From assembly GCA_021296025.1 (NCBI GenBank), contig JAGWBF010000025.1, positions 1 through 15,632 of the forward strand: a stretch of 15,632 nucleotides of DNA, given 5' to 3'. Both the position numbers and the translations under genes were made by a program. The notes under the pieces are model-generated. The model made no database searches. It was not told the origin of the DNA and saw nothing but the letters and a program-made list of their open reading frames with translations. The stretch is from Dehalococcoidia bacterium (GTDB taxonomy: Bacteria > Chloroflexota > Dehalococcoidia > Lucifugimonadales > JAGWBF01). Shown one piece after another: positions 1-5,944 of this stretch; within the stretch, counting starts at the first letter, position 1, and every line of letters begins with the position of its first letter.

Positions 1-1
1 G

Positions 2-1699
2 AACACCATCTTCTCGGTCAAGCGACTCATGGGGCGCAAGTACGAAGACCCTCAAGTTCAAAGGGCCATGAATGTGCTTCCTTACAAGATAGTCAAGGCC
101 CCCAACGGGGATGCCCACGTGCAGATGGGGGACAAGACGTACGCGCCTCCCCAGATCTCAGCTCTCGTGCTGCAGAAGATCAAGCAGGATGCCGAGGCCA
201 AGTTGGGGGAGAAGGTCAGCCAGGCTGTGATCACGGTCCCCGCCTACTTCAATGATGCTCAGCGCCAGGCGACCAAGGACGCCGGTCAGATAGCCGGCCT
301 TGAGGTGCTGAGGATCATCAACGAACCCACCGCCTCCTCCCTGGCTTACGGAATGGACAAAGAGCAAGGGGACAGCATCCTGGCGGTGTTCGACCTCGGG
401 GGCGGAACATTCGACATCTCCCTCCTACAGATGGGAGAGGGTGTGTTCGAGGTGAAATCCACCAACGGGGACACCTTCCTGGGGGGAGATGACTTCGACA
501 ACCGCATAATCGACTGGTTGGTAGCCGACTTCAAACAGGACACAGGAATTGACCTGGCCAGCGACAGGATGGCCCTTCAACGCCTTCGAGATGCTGCCGA
601 AAAGGCCAAGATCGAGCTCTCAACCGTGGTCGAAACCGAGATCAACCTGCCCTTCATTACCGCGGACTCCAGCGGGCCCAAGCACCTTGTAATGACCCTT
701 ACCCGCTCCAAGCTGGAGCAGCTGGTATCCGGTCTCCTGGACCAGGCCGTCGCTCCATGCAGGCAGGCCATCGAAGATGCAGGAATCACGGCACAGCAGG
801 TCAACGAGGTGATTCTTGTCGGCGGAATGACCCGCATGCCTGCCGTCCAGCAAAAGGTCAAGGATATTTTTGGCAAGGAACCGAACAGGTCCGTCAATCC
901 TGATGAGGCTGTGGCCCTTGGGGCAGCCATACAGGGGGGTGTTCTCGTAGGCGATGTTCGGGACATTCTGCGCCTGGACGTCACCCCCCTTACCCTGGGC
1001 TTGGAGACCCTGGGGAACGTCTCCACTCCCCTCATTCCCAGAAACACCACAATACCGACCTCCAAGAGCGAGACATTCACCACTGCCGCCGACGGGCAGA
1101 CGAGCGTGGAGATACACGTCCTCCAGGGGGAGCGCGGCATGTCCACCGACAACAAGTCCATCGGCAAGTTCATTCTCGACGGCATCCTTCCGGCACCCAG
1201 GGGGGTTCCACAAGTCGAGGTCACCTTCGACATAGATGCCAATGGCATCCTGAGCGTATCAGCCAAGGACAAGGGCACCGGCAAGGAGCAGAAGATAGTC
1301 ATACACTCCAGCTCCGGCCTTTCCAACGAAGAGGTCCAGGAGATGGTAGAACAGGCCCAGCGGTTTGCCGAGGAGGACCAAAGGCGCCGGTCCGAGGCCG
1401 ATTCCCGAAACCAGGCCGAATCTTTGGCCTACTCGGCGGAGAGGCTTCTGGAGGAGCACGCCGACAAGGTGCCTGCCGATCTGAAACAGGAGGTGGAGGA
1501 GAAGGTGCAGGCGGTCCGTACAGCTCTCCAGTCCGCCGACATCGCCCAGATACAGGCGGCATCCAACGACTTGAACGCTTCCCTTCAGAAGCTGGGGCAG
1601 TCGGTATATACCCAGCCCGGAGCTCCCGAGGACATGCCCCAGTCCCCCGAAAGTGGAGACGGTGAGGGGACCGTCGAAGGGGAGTACCGGGAAGTCTAA
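2..1699 (+). CDS. dnaK: Molecular chaperone DnaK (Hsp70), 5' end outside window
   Basis: ATP-dependent cytosolic Hsp70 that binds exposed hydrophobic segments of client proteins, working with DnaJ and GrpE. The reading frame is open from base 2. The first residues (NTIFSVKRLMGRK) align with E. coli DnaK from about residue 63, so ~60 N-terminal residues including the first phosphate loop are outside the window; the ATG at 29 is internal. Visible in order: VITVPAYFND, NEPTASSLAYG, the phosphate-2 motif FDLGGGTFDIS, the adenosine motif ILVGGMTRMP, the interdomain linker DILRLDV, the substrate-binding beta domain (TLGLETLG, NTTIPT, VLQGERG, FDIDANGILSVSAKDK), a charged helical lid and the acidic end VEGEYREV. 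The linker carries Arg where E. coli has Leu (VLLLD), and the arch residue equivalent to Met404 appears to be Leu. Downstream comes a small ORF after 75 bases. No grpE or dnaJ is in the window. Identification is certain. Confidence 0.98.
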   Translation, partial: NTIFSVKRLMGRKYEDPQVQRAMNVLPYKIVKAPNGDAHVQMGDKTYAPPQISALVLQKIKQDAEAKLGEKVSQAVITVPAYFNDAQRQATKDAGQIAGLEVLRIINEPTASSLAYGMDKEQGDSILAVFDLGGGTFDISLLQMGEGVFEVKSTNGDTFLGGDDFDNRIIDWLVADFKQDTGIDLASDRMALQRLRDAAEKAKIELSTVVETEINLPFITADSSGPKHLVMTLTRSKLEQLVSGLLDQAVAPCRQAIEDAGITAQQVNEVILVGGMTRMPAVQQKVKDIFGKEPNRSVNPDEAVALGAAIQGGVLVGDVRDILRLDVTPLTLGLETLGNVSTPLIPRNTTIPTSKSETFTTAADGQTSVEIHVLQGERGMSTDNKSIGKFILDGILPAPRGVPQVEVTFDIDANGILSVSAKDKGTGKEQKIVIHSSSGLSNEEVQEMVEQAQRFAEEDQRRRSEADSRNQAESLAYSAERLLEEHADKVPADLKQEVEEKVQAVRTALQSADIAQIQAASNDLNASLQKLGQSVYTQPGAPEDMPQSPESGDGEGTVEGEYREV

Positions 1700-1731
1700 A
1701 TGCTACCCGGAGGAGAGACTTACTCCCCTAG
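1687..1731 (+). other. Overlapping weak inverted repeats at the dnaK 3' end
   Basis: Two mutually exclusive short stems span the dnaK stop codon. One is CCGGG (1687-1691) with CCCGG (1706-1710); the other is AAGTCT (1692-1697) with AGACTT (1716-1721). Neither is followed by a T-run, so neither is a convincing intrinsic terminator. They could slow or partly terminate transcription, or mean nothing. Read-through into the small gene at 1775 is therefore possible. Confidence 0.25.
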
Positions 1732-1774
1732 ATAATTGACGGGTTTTGGTGTAGCATCGTGTGTGGAGAAGATA

Positions 1775-2047
1775 ATGAACACTGAAAACACGGACCAACC
1801 GGAGTTCAGCAACGGGCAAAAGGGCAGCCAAGCGACCGCCGCCCCGACAAAGCTCCAGATCCACTACCTGGACCTGCTAAGGCGGCTGCAGGACGCGAAG
1901 TACTCCTACGAAGAAGACCCGGGTCGGGAAGAGTGGATTCTCCAAGCCATCTACAAGTCGTCCTACGCGGCTTTCCGCAGTTGCGTGGAGCACGGGGTTG
2001 AGGAAATGGCAAAGTCCATTGTGGAGATGGGGCACACCACCGACTGA
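1775..2047 (+). CDS. Small hypothetical protein, 90 aa
   Basis: I do not recognise the family. The ATG at 1775 is chosen because GGAGAAG (1765-1771) sits six bases upstream of it, counted from GGAG. An in-frame TTG at 1736 has no ribosome-binding site and would place TTGACG inside the gene. The protein has about 25 polar, low-complexity N-terminal residues. A predicted all-helical part follows (LQIHYLDLLRRLQDAKYSY, then WILQAIYKSSYAAF and a helix containing VEEMAKSIVEMG), with many Glu/Arg pairs. There is no signal peptide and no membrane segment; the single cysteine lies in FRSCVEHG. It lies 75 bases after dnaK on the same strand and ends just before a strong terminator, so it may be the last gene of the dnaK transcript. 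That it is coding is supported by the SD, the helix-like composition and the terminator, not by homology. Confidence 0.7.
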   Translation: MNTENTDQPEFSNGQKGSQATAAPTKLQIHYLDLLRRLQDAKYSYEEDPGREEWILQAIYKSSYAAFRSCVEHGVEEMAKSIVEMGHTTD

Positions 2048-2076
2048 CTGTCCGATGATATAAGAGTGACGCTATG

Positions 2077-2120
2077 AAGGTGGCTGGACGTTTAATTGCG
2101 TTCAGCCACCTTTACTTTAT
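2077..2120 (+). terminator. Intrinsic terminator after the small ORF, overlapping the convergent deacetylase gene end
   Basis: A perfect 10-bp stem is formed by AAGGTGGCTG (2077-2086) and CAGCCACCTT (2103-2112). It continues inward as G-U, A-U, C-G and G-C pairs to an 8-base loop (2091-2098). On the plus strand it is followed by the T-rich tail TTTACTTTATT, the expected form of a rho-independent terminator for the dnaK-side transcript. The right arm includes the first base of the minus-strand deacetylase stop codon (2112-2114). The minus-strand exit is not T-rich, so termination in that direction is less certain. Confidence 0.85.
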
Positions 2121-3245
2121 TCCGTGGATGGGAAAGACCAGTTCTTTGAGCATTCTCACGCTGTTGTCCGCAAAGGACTCGGCTTGCAGGCGGATGTGCT
2201 CGGGGATAGACGCTACTGATCCTGGGGCATCCCTGAGGTGCCGGCCCCCGTACTTCCCTACATAGCTTCCGGGAAGGTCATCCCGCAACTCCCTCTCAGC
2301 CATCACCCCGTAGGCCAGGGTCCAGCACCGGGCTACAGCGCCAAGGTCGTAACCCCCGCCTCCAAAGGCCAGCCATGGAATGCCCATCCCGGCAAAGTCA
2401 GCGACCGCCTGCTCAAATCCCGACGAAGACAGCATCAGGTGAGTTAACGGGTCGGTGTGATAGGTGTCGATGCCGAGCTGGGTCGCAAGGATATCGGGTT
2501 TGAAGGCTTTCACCAGAAGAGGCACCACCTCGCGGAATGCCCTCAGGTACATCTGATCGTCGGTGCCGGGATAAAGGGGAAGGTTTATGGAATACCCCTT
2601 CCCTGGTCCCACTCCCATCTCCTCCACCCCACCAGTCCCAGGAAACAGGAACATTCCAGACTCATGCAGCGAAATGGTGAGTACTTGGTCCGTGTCATAG
2701 AAGGCCGTCTGGACCCCATCCCCGTGGTGAGCATCGATATCCACGTACACAACTCGTAGGCCCTTGGTCAGAAGGTACTGGATGGCCACCACCGGGTCGT
2801 TGAACACGCAGAAACCGGAAGGATTACCGGCGGCGGCATGGTGCAGTCCGCCGGAGATATTGAAAGCGACGTCGACATCTCCGGACTCCACCAGCTCGGC
2901 TGCTACCAGGGATCCGCCCGTGCTAAGGGCTGCCGCTTCGTACATACCCTGATAGATGGGATTGTCCCCCTCGCCGCTGAAGTTGAATCGAGATGCCCTG
3001 TCCAGCCCCTCCCCTGCGCTGAACTCCTTCACGGCCTGGACATATTCCCCGTGATGAAATCTCTCAATCTCTTCCTCAGTGGCAGGCCTGGGAGAAATGA
3101 ATTGGGAAAATTCTCCTTCGAAGGCCCCATAGGCTTCCAACAGCTCACAGGTCTGCTGAAGGCGCACCGGCCTCATGGGATGGTCGGGCCGAAGTACATG
3201 CTGAGACATCTCCTTGTCATAGATAAATGCTGCGCGCCTGCTCAT
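2112..3245 (-). CDS. AcuC-like class I/II-type deacetylase (histone deacetylase superfamily)
   Basis: Zinc-dependent amidohydrolase of the arginase/deacetylase fold, 377 aa. Bacterial members remove acetyl groups from protein lysines (AcuC on acetyl-CoA synthetase in Bacillus) or from polyamines and other small acetyl-amides. Active-site residues are all visible: the His pair H135-H136 (SGGLHHAAAGNPSGF), zinc ligands D171 and H173 in DIDAHHGDG and D260 in QLGIDTYHTDP, and the transition-state tyrosine Y299 in FGGGGYDLG. The length and motif order fit AcuC more closely than polyamine deacetylases, but the substrate cannot be read from sequence. The start is ATG at 3245: GGAAGG lies about five bases upstream, whereas a GTG two codons earlier would abut it. 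It lies 56 bases downstream of the metallo-hydrolase on the same strand and is probably cotranscribed with it. No acsA or acetyltransferase gene is nearby. Confidence 0.93.
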   Translation of the reverse strand: MSRRAAFIYDKEMSQHVLRPDHPMRPVRLQQTCELLEAYGAFEGEFSQFISPRPATEEEIERFHHGEYVQAVKEFSAGEGLDRASRFNFSGEGDNPIYQGMYEAAALSTGGSLVAAELVESGDVDVAFNISGGLHHAAAGNPSGFCVFNDPVVAIQYLLTKGLRVVYVDIDAHHGDGVQTAFYDTDQVLTISLHESGMFLFPGTGGVEEMGVGPGKGYSINLPLYPGTDDQMYLRAFREVVPLLVKAFKPDILATQLGIDTYHTDPLTHLMLSSSGFEQAVADFAGMGIPWLAFGGGGYDLGAVARCWTLAYGVMAERELRDDLPGSYVGKYGGRHLRDAPGSVASIPEHIRLQAESFADNSVRMLKELVFPIHGIK

Positions 3246-3301
3246 CGCCACCTTCCCCCTGACTGATTGAAAGTCCCTTCCGGTCCCTAGTGACCATCCA
3301 G

Positions 3302-4078
3302 CTATATTTCGACGACCATCTCCTCGTAGGCGAGGGTGATGCGCACTTCCAGCTCCGACGATACAGCCCTCAGCTCCCTCTCGATGTCGCCCTCGTACCT
3401 GGCGTCCCGGTGGACGACCATGATGTGCGGCATAGCAGTCCCATGCGCAATCGCCTCCTCCAACTCTGCTCGCAGCAGCCCGGGCGTAAGGTGGCCGCTG
3501 GCCTGGGCCCGCTCCACCATCCCGTCCGCATAGGTGACCTCAACGAACAGCGGTGAAGGTCCTGCGGGGTCCTGAAAGAAGGGCAGCAGCCCTCCTCCGC
3601 AGTCCCCTGTGTAGGCAAAGGTGTGCCCATCAGGTCCGGTTACGACATAGCCAATGCAGGGGGCCGAATGGGGAACCTTATGGGCACGCACCCGATAGGT
3701 CCCATGCCAAGAATCTTCGTTGTCCCCAACGGGATTAAAGCTCAGTTTGGGGCCTTCTTCCGTCATTCGTTTGGTGAAGTCGGGATACAGCACACCATCT
3801 ACTATCCGGGAAGCTACCTCTTCGAGCGTTTCAGGAAGTCCATAGACCGAGATGGGGCCGCTGGCCTCTAAGGTGGAGAGGGCCAGGGTTGGCAGGTCTC
3901 TCACATGATCGAAGTGCCGGTGGGTGAGGAGCAAGGCTTCGATCCCTGCCTGCTCTTCGGCGGTCAGGGCGCTCGCGAGGCTGCCTGCATCCACCGCCAG
4001 AACACCATCCACCAGGAAGCACGTGTGCTTGGTGTGCAGGCTCTCCAGGTTGTGGGCCCCGAGTACCCTGACTTGCAT
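3302..4078 (-). CDS. Metallo-beta-lactamase-fold hydrolase, class II cyclic-nucleotide phosphodiesterase-like
   Basis: 258-aa cytosolic metallo-hydrolase. The complete two-metal ligand set is visible: H53, H55, D57 and H58 in THRHFDHV, H137 in KVPHSAP, D159 in YTGDCGGG and H223 in VVHRDARY. The segment FVEVTYADG...ASGHLTPGLL (about 178-202) resembles the EVSFP...SGHLTP block of class II 3',5'-cyclic-nucleotide phosphodiesterases (yeast PDE1 type). The HxHxDH motif has Phe rather than the usual Leu and is followed by VRDLP rather than V-x-GL. Cyclic-nucleotide hydrolysis is therefore a reasonable guess, with RNase Z-like or other phosphodiester/ester hydrolysis as alternatives. The start is ATG at 4078 with AAGGAGA about four bases upstream. 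It is the first gene of a probable two-gene unit with the deacetylase. Confidence 0.88.
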   Translation of the reverse strand: MQVRVLGAHNLESLHTKHTCFLVDGVLAVDAGSLASALTAEEQAGIEALLLTHRHFDHVRDLPTLALSTLEASGPISVYGLPETLEEVASRIVDGVLYPDFTKRMTEEGPKLSFNPVGDNEDSWHGTYRVRAHKVPHSAPCIGYVVTGPDGHTFAYTGDCGGGLLPFFQDPAGPSPLFVEVTYADGMVERAQASGHLTPGLLRAELEEAIAHGTAMPHIMVVHRDARYEGDIERELRAVSSELEVRITLAYEEMVVEI

Positions 4079-4196
4079 TGGGTCTCCTTGGAGAGGCGGG
4101 ATCAGGCCCAGCGGCGAAAGCGCAACAGGGCCAACTTATTTACGTTTAGGCCTTCGGGGGCTTTCCCCATTACATCCATTGATGATTGAAGGGCAA

Positions 4197-4204
4197 AGTA
4201 TAAT
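4197..4204. promoter_or_regulatory. Candidate -10 boxes of divergent promoters between the MBL hydrolase and CMD genes
   Basis: Plus strand: a perfect TATAAT at 4199-4204, which would start transcripts near 4211 toward the CMD-like gene. Its -35 is weak: the best match, TTGATG at 4179-4184, leaves only 14 bases of spacing. Minus strand: TATACT (4202 to 4197) overlaps it and could serve the MBL-deacetylase unit, but no good -35 lies at the expected distance. If both are used, polymerase binding would be mutually exclusive and the two units reciprocally expressed. Confidence 0.4.
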
Positions 4205-4288
4205 CTAGCCGAGAAAGGCGCTTCGTGTCGGAGTCTATTGAAACGGGACTAATGGGTCAAGAGGAAATAGCCGGATAGGAGGGCTCGG

Positions 4289-4663
4289 ATGACTACAGAA
4301 GAAAAGCGAGCTTATATCGAGCAGATACAACGTGACCGGGGTTACGTGCTGGACCTCCACAAGATCATGGTCGAAGCGGACCTGGCTTGGGTGAAGGCGT
4401 ACGACCCCTTCGTGAAAGCCACCTACACAGGCCAGCGGACCCTGGACAGGAAGACGAAGGAGCTGCTCCAGGTCGCGGTGGAGACAGCCCTAAGGGCCGA
4501 CGTGGAGCAGATACGCGCGCACATCAAAGTCGCGGTGGAGAACGGGGCCACCCTCCAGGAGGTGTTGGAGGCCCTCCAGGCCGTGGTTATGCCCATGGGA
4601 ATGCTGGCCTACCGGGAAGGGCTTAAGGCGTGGGCCGCCGAGGCGGGCATCAGCACAGACTGA
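4289..4663 (+). CDS. Carboxymuconolactone decarboxylase (CMD/AhpD-like) family protein, cysteine-less
   Basis: Small all-helical protein of 124 aa with the CMD-domain pattern: K58-E-L-L-x-V-A-V-x-T-A-L-R (about 57-69), IRAHIKVAVENGAT (75-88) and EVLEALQAVVMPMGM (91-105). CMD proteins include gamma-carboxymuconolactone decarboxylase and the peroxidase-linked disulfide reductase AhpD. AhpD-type members use a CxxC just before the conserved His; here that site reads ADVEQIRAH, and the whole protein has no cysteine. Disulfide chemistry is therefore excluded, and a decarboxylase/lyase or non-catalytic role is more likely. A very good SD, AGGAGG, lies six bases before the ATG. It converges on the FAH-family gene with 33 bases between stop codons. 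Other aromatic-catabolism genes are not present, so the pathway is unknown. Confidence 0.85.
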   Translation: MTTEEKRAYIEQIQRDRGYVLDLHKIMVEADLAWVKAYDPFVKATYTGQRTLDRKTKELLQVAVETALRADVEQIRAHIKVAVENGATLQEVLEALQAVVMPMGMLAYREGLKAWAAEAGISTD

Positions 4664-4668
4664 ACCTC

Positions 4669-4695
4669 CCAGCCGGTACCGCGCTGGCGGGTCCC
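4669..4695. terminator. Weak GC-rich inverted repeats between convergent CMD and FAH genes
   Basis: CCAGC (4669-4673) pairs with GCTGG (4683-4687) around the self-complementary CGGTACCG, and GCGGG/CCCGC follows immediately. The 33-base gap between convergent stop codons is where a shared terminator is expected, but no T-run follows in either direction. Low confidence. Confidence 0.25.
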
Positions 4696-4696
4696 G

Positions 4697-5479
4697 CTAA
4701 TCTTCTGCAACCACGGGATTGGACAGGGTACCGATTCCCTCGATCTCAACCTCGCACACATCCCCGGGCACCATATTCTCGGTTGCCCCGTCGGTGCCCA
4801 TCCAGACCACATCCCCGGGATACAGAGTGAGATACCTGCTCATTTCGCTGATGTAGGTTGCAGTGTCGAAGATCATCGTCCCGGTGTTGAACTGGGAGAC
4901 GACCCTGCCGCTGAGACGTATGGTGGTCTCCAGGTTGGTTGGATCCACGTCCGTCTCTATCCAGGGACCCATAGGCTTGAAGGTGTCGGTGTTCTTTGCC
5001 CGCCAGAAGGTGCGGTCGCCCCGCTGCCACGTCCTTTCGCTCACATCGTTGCCTATGGTGTAGCCCAGGACGCAGCTTAGAGCCTCATCCCTGGAGAGGT
5101 TCTTGGCTGTCCGGCCTATGACAGCGACCAACTCACCCTCGTACTGGAACTCCGTCGTGGAATCCTTGGGCTTGATGATGTTCTCGCCGTTGGCGATGAG
5201 GGCGTTGGAAGCCCGGTAACCTATATCAGCCTTCTTGGGCAGGACAGGCTCCTCACCACGCATCCGGGCCGCCCAGGTCACATGCTCTGGGTAGTTGATG
5301 CCGGCTGCATAGAAGGTCGGCGGAATGACAGGCACCAGCAGGCTGACCTTGTCTAGATCATGCTTGTTCTGGGTGACCGAGTAGCTTTCAAAGGGGCTTC
5401 CCTCGACTTCCGTGATCCGGTCGCCCTCCATGATGCCAAAGGCTGTCTTCTGCCCGGCCTGAAATCGACACCACCTCAT
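4697..5479 (-). CDS. Fumarylacetoacetate hydrolase (FAH) family protein
   Basis: 260-aa enzyme of the FAH superfamily, whose members hydrolyse, decarboxylate or isomerise beta-diketo or 2-keto acids using a single Mg2+ or Mn2+. Seen: the entry motif YAAGINYPEH (57-66), metal ligands E114 and E116 in FQYEGELVAVIG and D145 in IGNDVSER, the substrate loop RAKNTDTFKPMGPW (160-173), and the C-terminal GDVVWMGTDG and PGDVCEVEIEGIG. The layout matches the short bacterial 2-hydroxyhepta-2,4-diene-1,7-dioate isomerase / acylpyruvase group rather than full-length fumarylacetoacetase. The substrate is not predictable. The start is ATG at 5479 with AGGAGG six bases upstream; the frame remains open 27 codons further to a TTG at 5560, but that stretch has no SD and is not protein-like. 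Convergent with the CMD gene and divergent from rpoB. Confidence 0.92.
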   Translation of the reverse strand: MRWCRFQAGQKTAFGIMEGDRITEVEGSPFESYSVTQNKHDLDKVSLLVPVIPPTFYAAGINYPEHVTWAARMRGEEPVLPKKADIGYRASNALIANGENIIKPKDSTTEFQYEGELVAVIGRTAKNLSRDEALSCVLGYTIGNDVSERTWQRGDRTFWRAKNTDTFKPMGPWIETDVDPTNLETTIRLSGRVVSQFNTGTMIFDTATYISEMSRYLTLYPGDVVWMGTDGATENMVPGDVCEVEIEGIGTLSNPVVAED

Positions 5480-5571
5480 GACATTCCTCCTACCCTGAGA
5501 TTGTTCAGCGCAACAAAAGACACCGCAAGCGCTGTTGTTGTCGAGCCTTAATCTTGTCAATCACCACCAGC

Positions 5572-5600
5572 CCCGTCAATTAAGGCCCGTCAAATTAAGA
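5572..5600. repeat. Imperfect tandem repeat (14/15 bp) in the FAH-rpoB intergenic region
   Basis: Two adjacent copies: CCCGTCAATTAAGG (5572-5585) and CCCGTCAAATTAAGA (5586-5600). They differ by one inserted A and the last base. Read on the minus strand each contains TTGACGGG, which resembles a -35 element, about 100 bases upstream of the FAH start; no matching -10 is at the proper distance. They could be a tandem regulator-binding site for the FAH gene. Confidence 0.45.
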
Positions 5601-5680
5601 ATAAGAGGGGATTTGGCCCCCGAAGTCCAGTTGGATTTGGACGAAACGCCGTATAGAAACAGAGGTCTGATTATCGACCA

Positions 5681-5711
5681 ATGCCGCCCATCCCATATCT
5701 GGGCAGGGCAT
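5681..5711. other. Imperfect inverted repeat in the FAH-rpoB intergenic region
   Basis: ATGCCGCCCA (5681-5690) pairs with TGGGC-AG-GGCAT (5700-5711), giving 10 base pairs with a two-base bulge and a 9-base loop. It lies 83 bases upstream of the rpoB -35 box, so it is outside the rpoB transcript. It may be an operator or part of an unannotated RNA; there is no other evidence for either. Apart from this, the tandem repeat and the rpoB promoter, I see nothing in 5480-5944. Confidence 0.35.
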
Positions 5712-5793
5712 GCTTCGCTTCTAGCAGAACCGCTATTCCATGTGAGGAGTTGGCCATTTCTCCAGTTTGCTCTATCAAAAGCTCTCGTAGTAC

Positions 5794-5821
5794 TTGACAA
5801 CTGCAATGATTCAGATATAAT
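5794..5821 (+). promoter_or_regulatory. Consensus sigma-70-type promoter of rpoB
   Basis: Perfect TTGACA (5794-5799) and perfect TATAAT (5816-5821) separated by 16 bases. The predicted start of transcription is about 5828, leaving a leader of about 117 bases before the rpoB ATG. rpoB thus has its own strong promoter here rather than being read only from an upstream ribosomal-protein operon. This is the strongest promoter match I found in the window. Confidence 0.88.
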
Positions 5822-5828
5822 CAACTGT

Positions 5829-5847
5829 CGCAATATGCCTTATTGCG
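5829..5847 (+). promoter_or_regulatory. Perfect stem-loop at the predicted 5' end of the rpoB mRNA
   Basis: CGCAATA (5829-5835) and TATTGCG (5841-5847) form a perfect 7-bp stem with a 5-base loop, TGCCT. It begins within about one base of the predicted transcription start of the consensus promoter. It could be an mRNA 5'-end hairpin that protects the transcript, or a DNA operator just downstream of the start site. The pyrimidine-rich leader that follows (about 5847-5890) carries no second clear stem. Confidence 0.6.
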
Positions 5848-5944
5848 CCTTCCATCCCAACCTTCGGATCGCTCTGGTTTTCTTTTTCCCTCTGTTTGCC
5901 TATCACGTCGGCTAGATTTCCCGTTTGTGGAGGAGAGTGGCAGG

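Noticed and set aside
577..1326. 249-codon open frame on the minus strand
   Set aside because: Antisense shadow of dnaK; Arg/Ser/Thr-rich and not protein-like.
1733..1743. TAATTGACGGG shared between the dnaK downstream region and the minus strand at 5572-5582
   Set aside because: Exact 11-mers recur by chance many times in a window this size, and neither copy has a -10 at the right distance.
5480..5560. N-terminal extension of the FAH-family protein to a TTG
   Set aside because: No SD, not family-like; ATG at 5479 has AGGAGG at ideal spacing.
5576..5833. 85-codon open frame on the minus strand upstream of rpoB
   Set aside because: It runs through the rpoB promoter, has no SD and no recognisable motif.
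5843..5944. N-terminal extension of RpoB by 34 residues
   Set aside because: The frame is open, but the stretch overlaps the leader hairpin, has no SD, and is unlike RpoB. The ATG at 5945 follows GGAGGAG.
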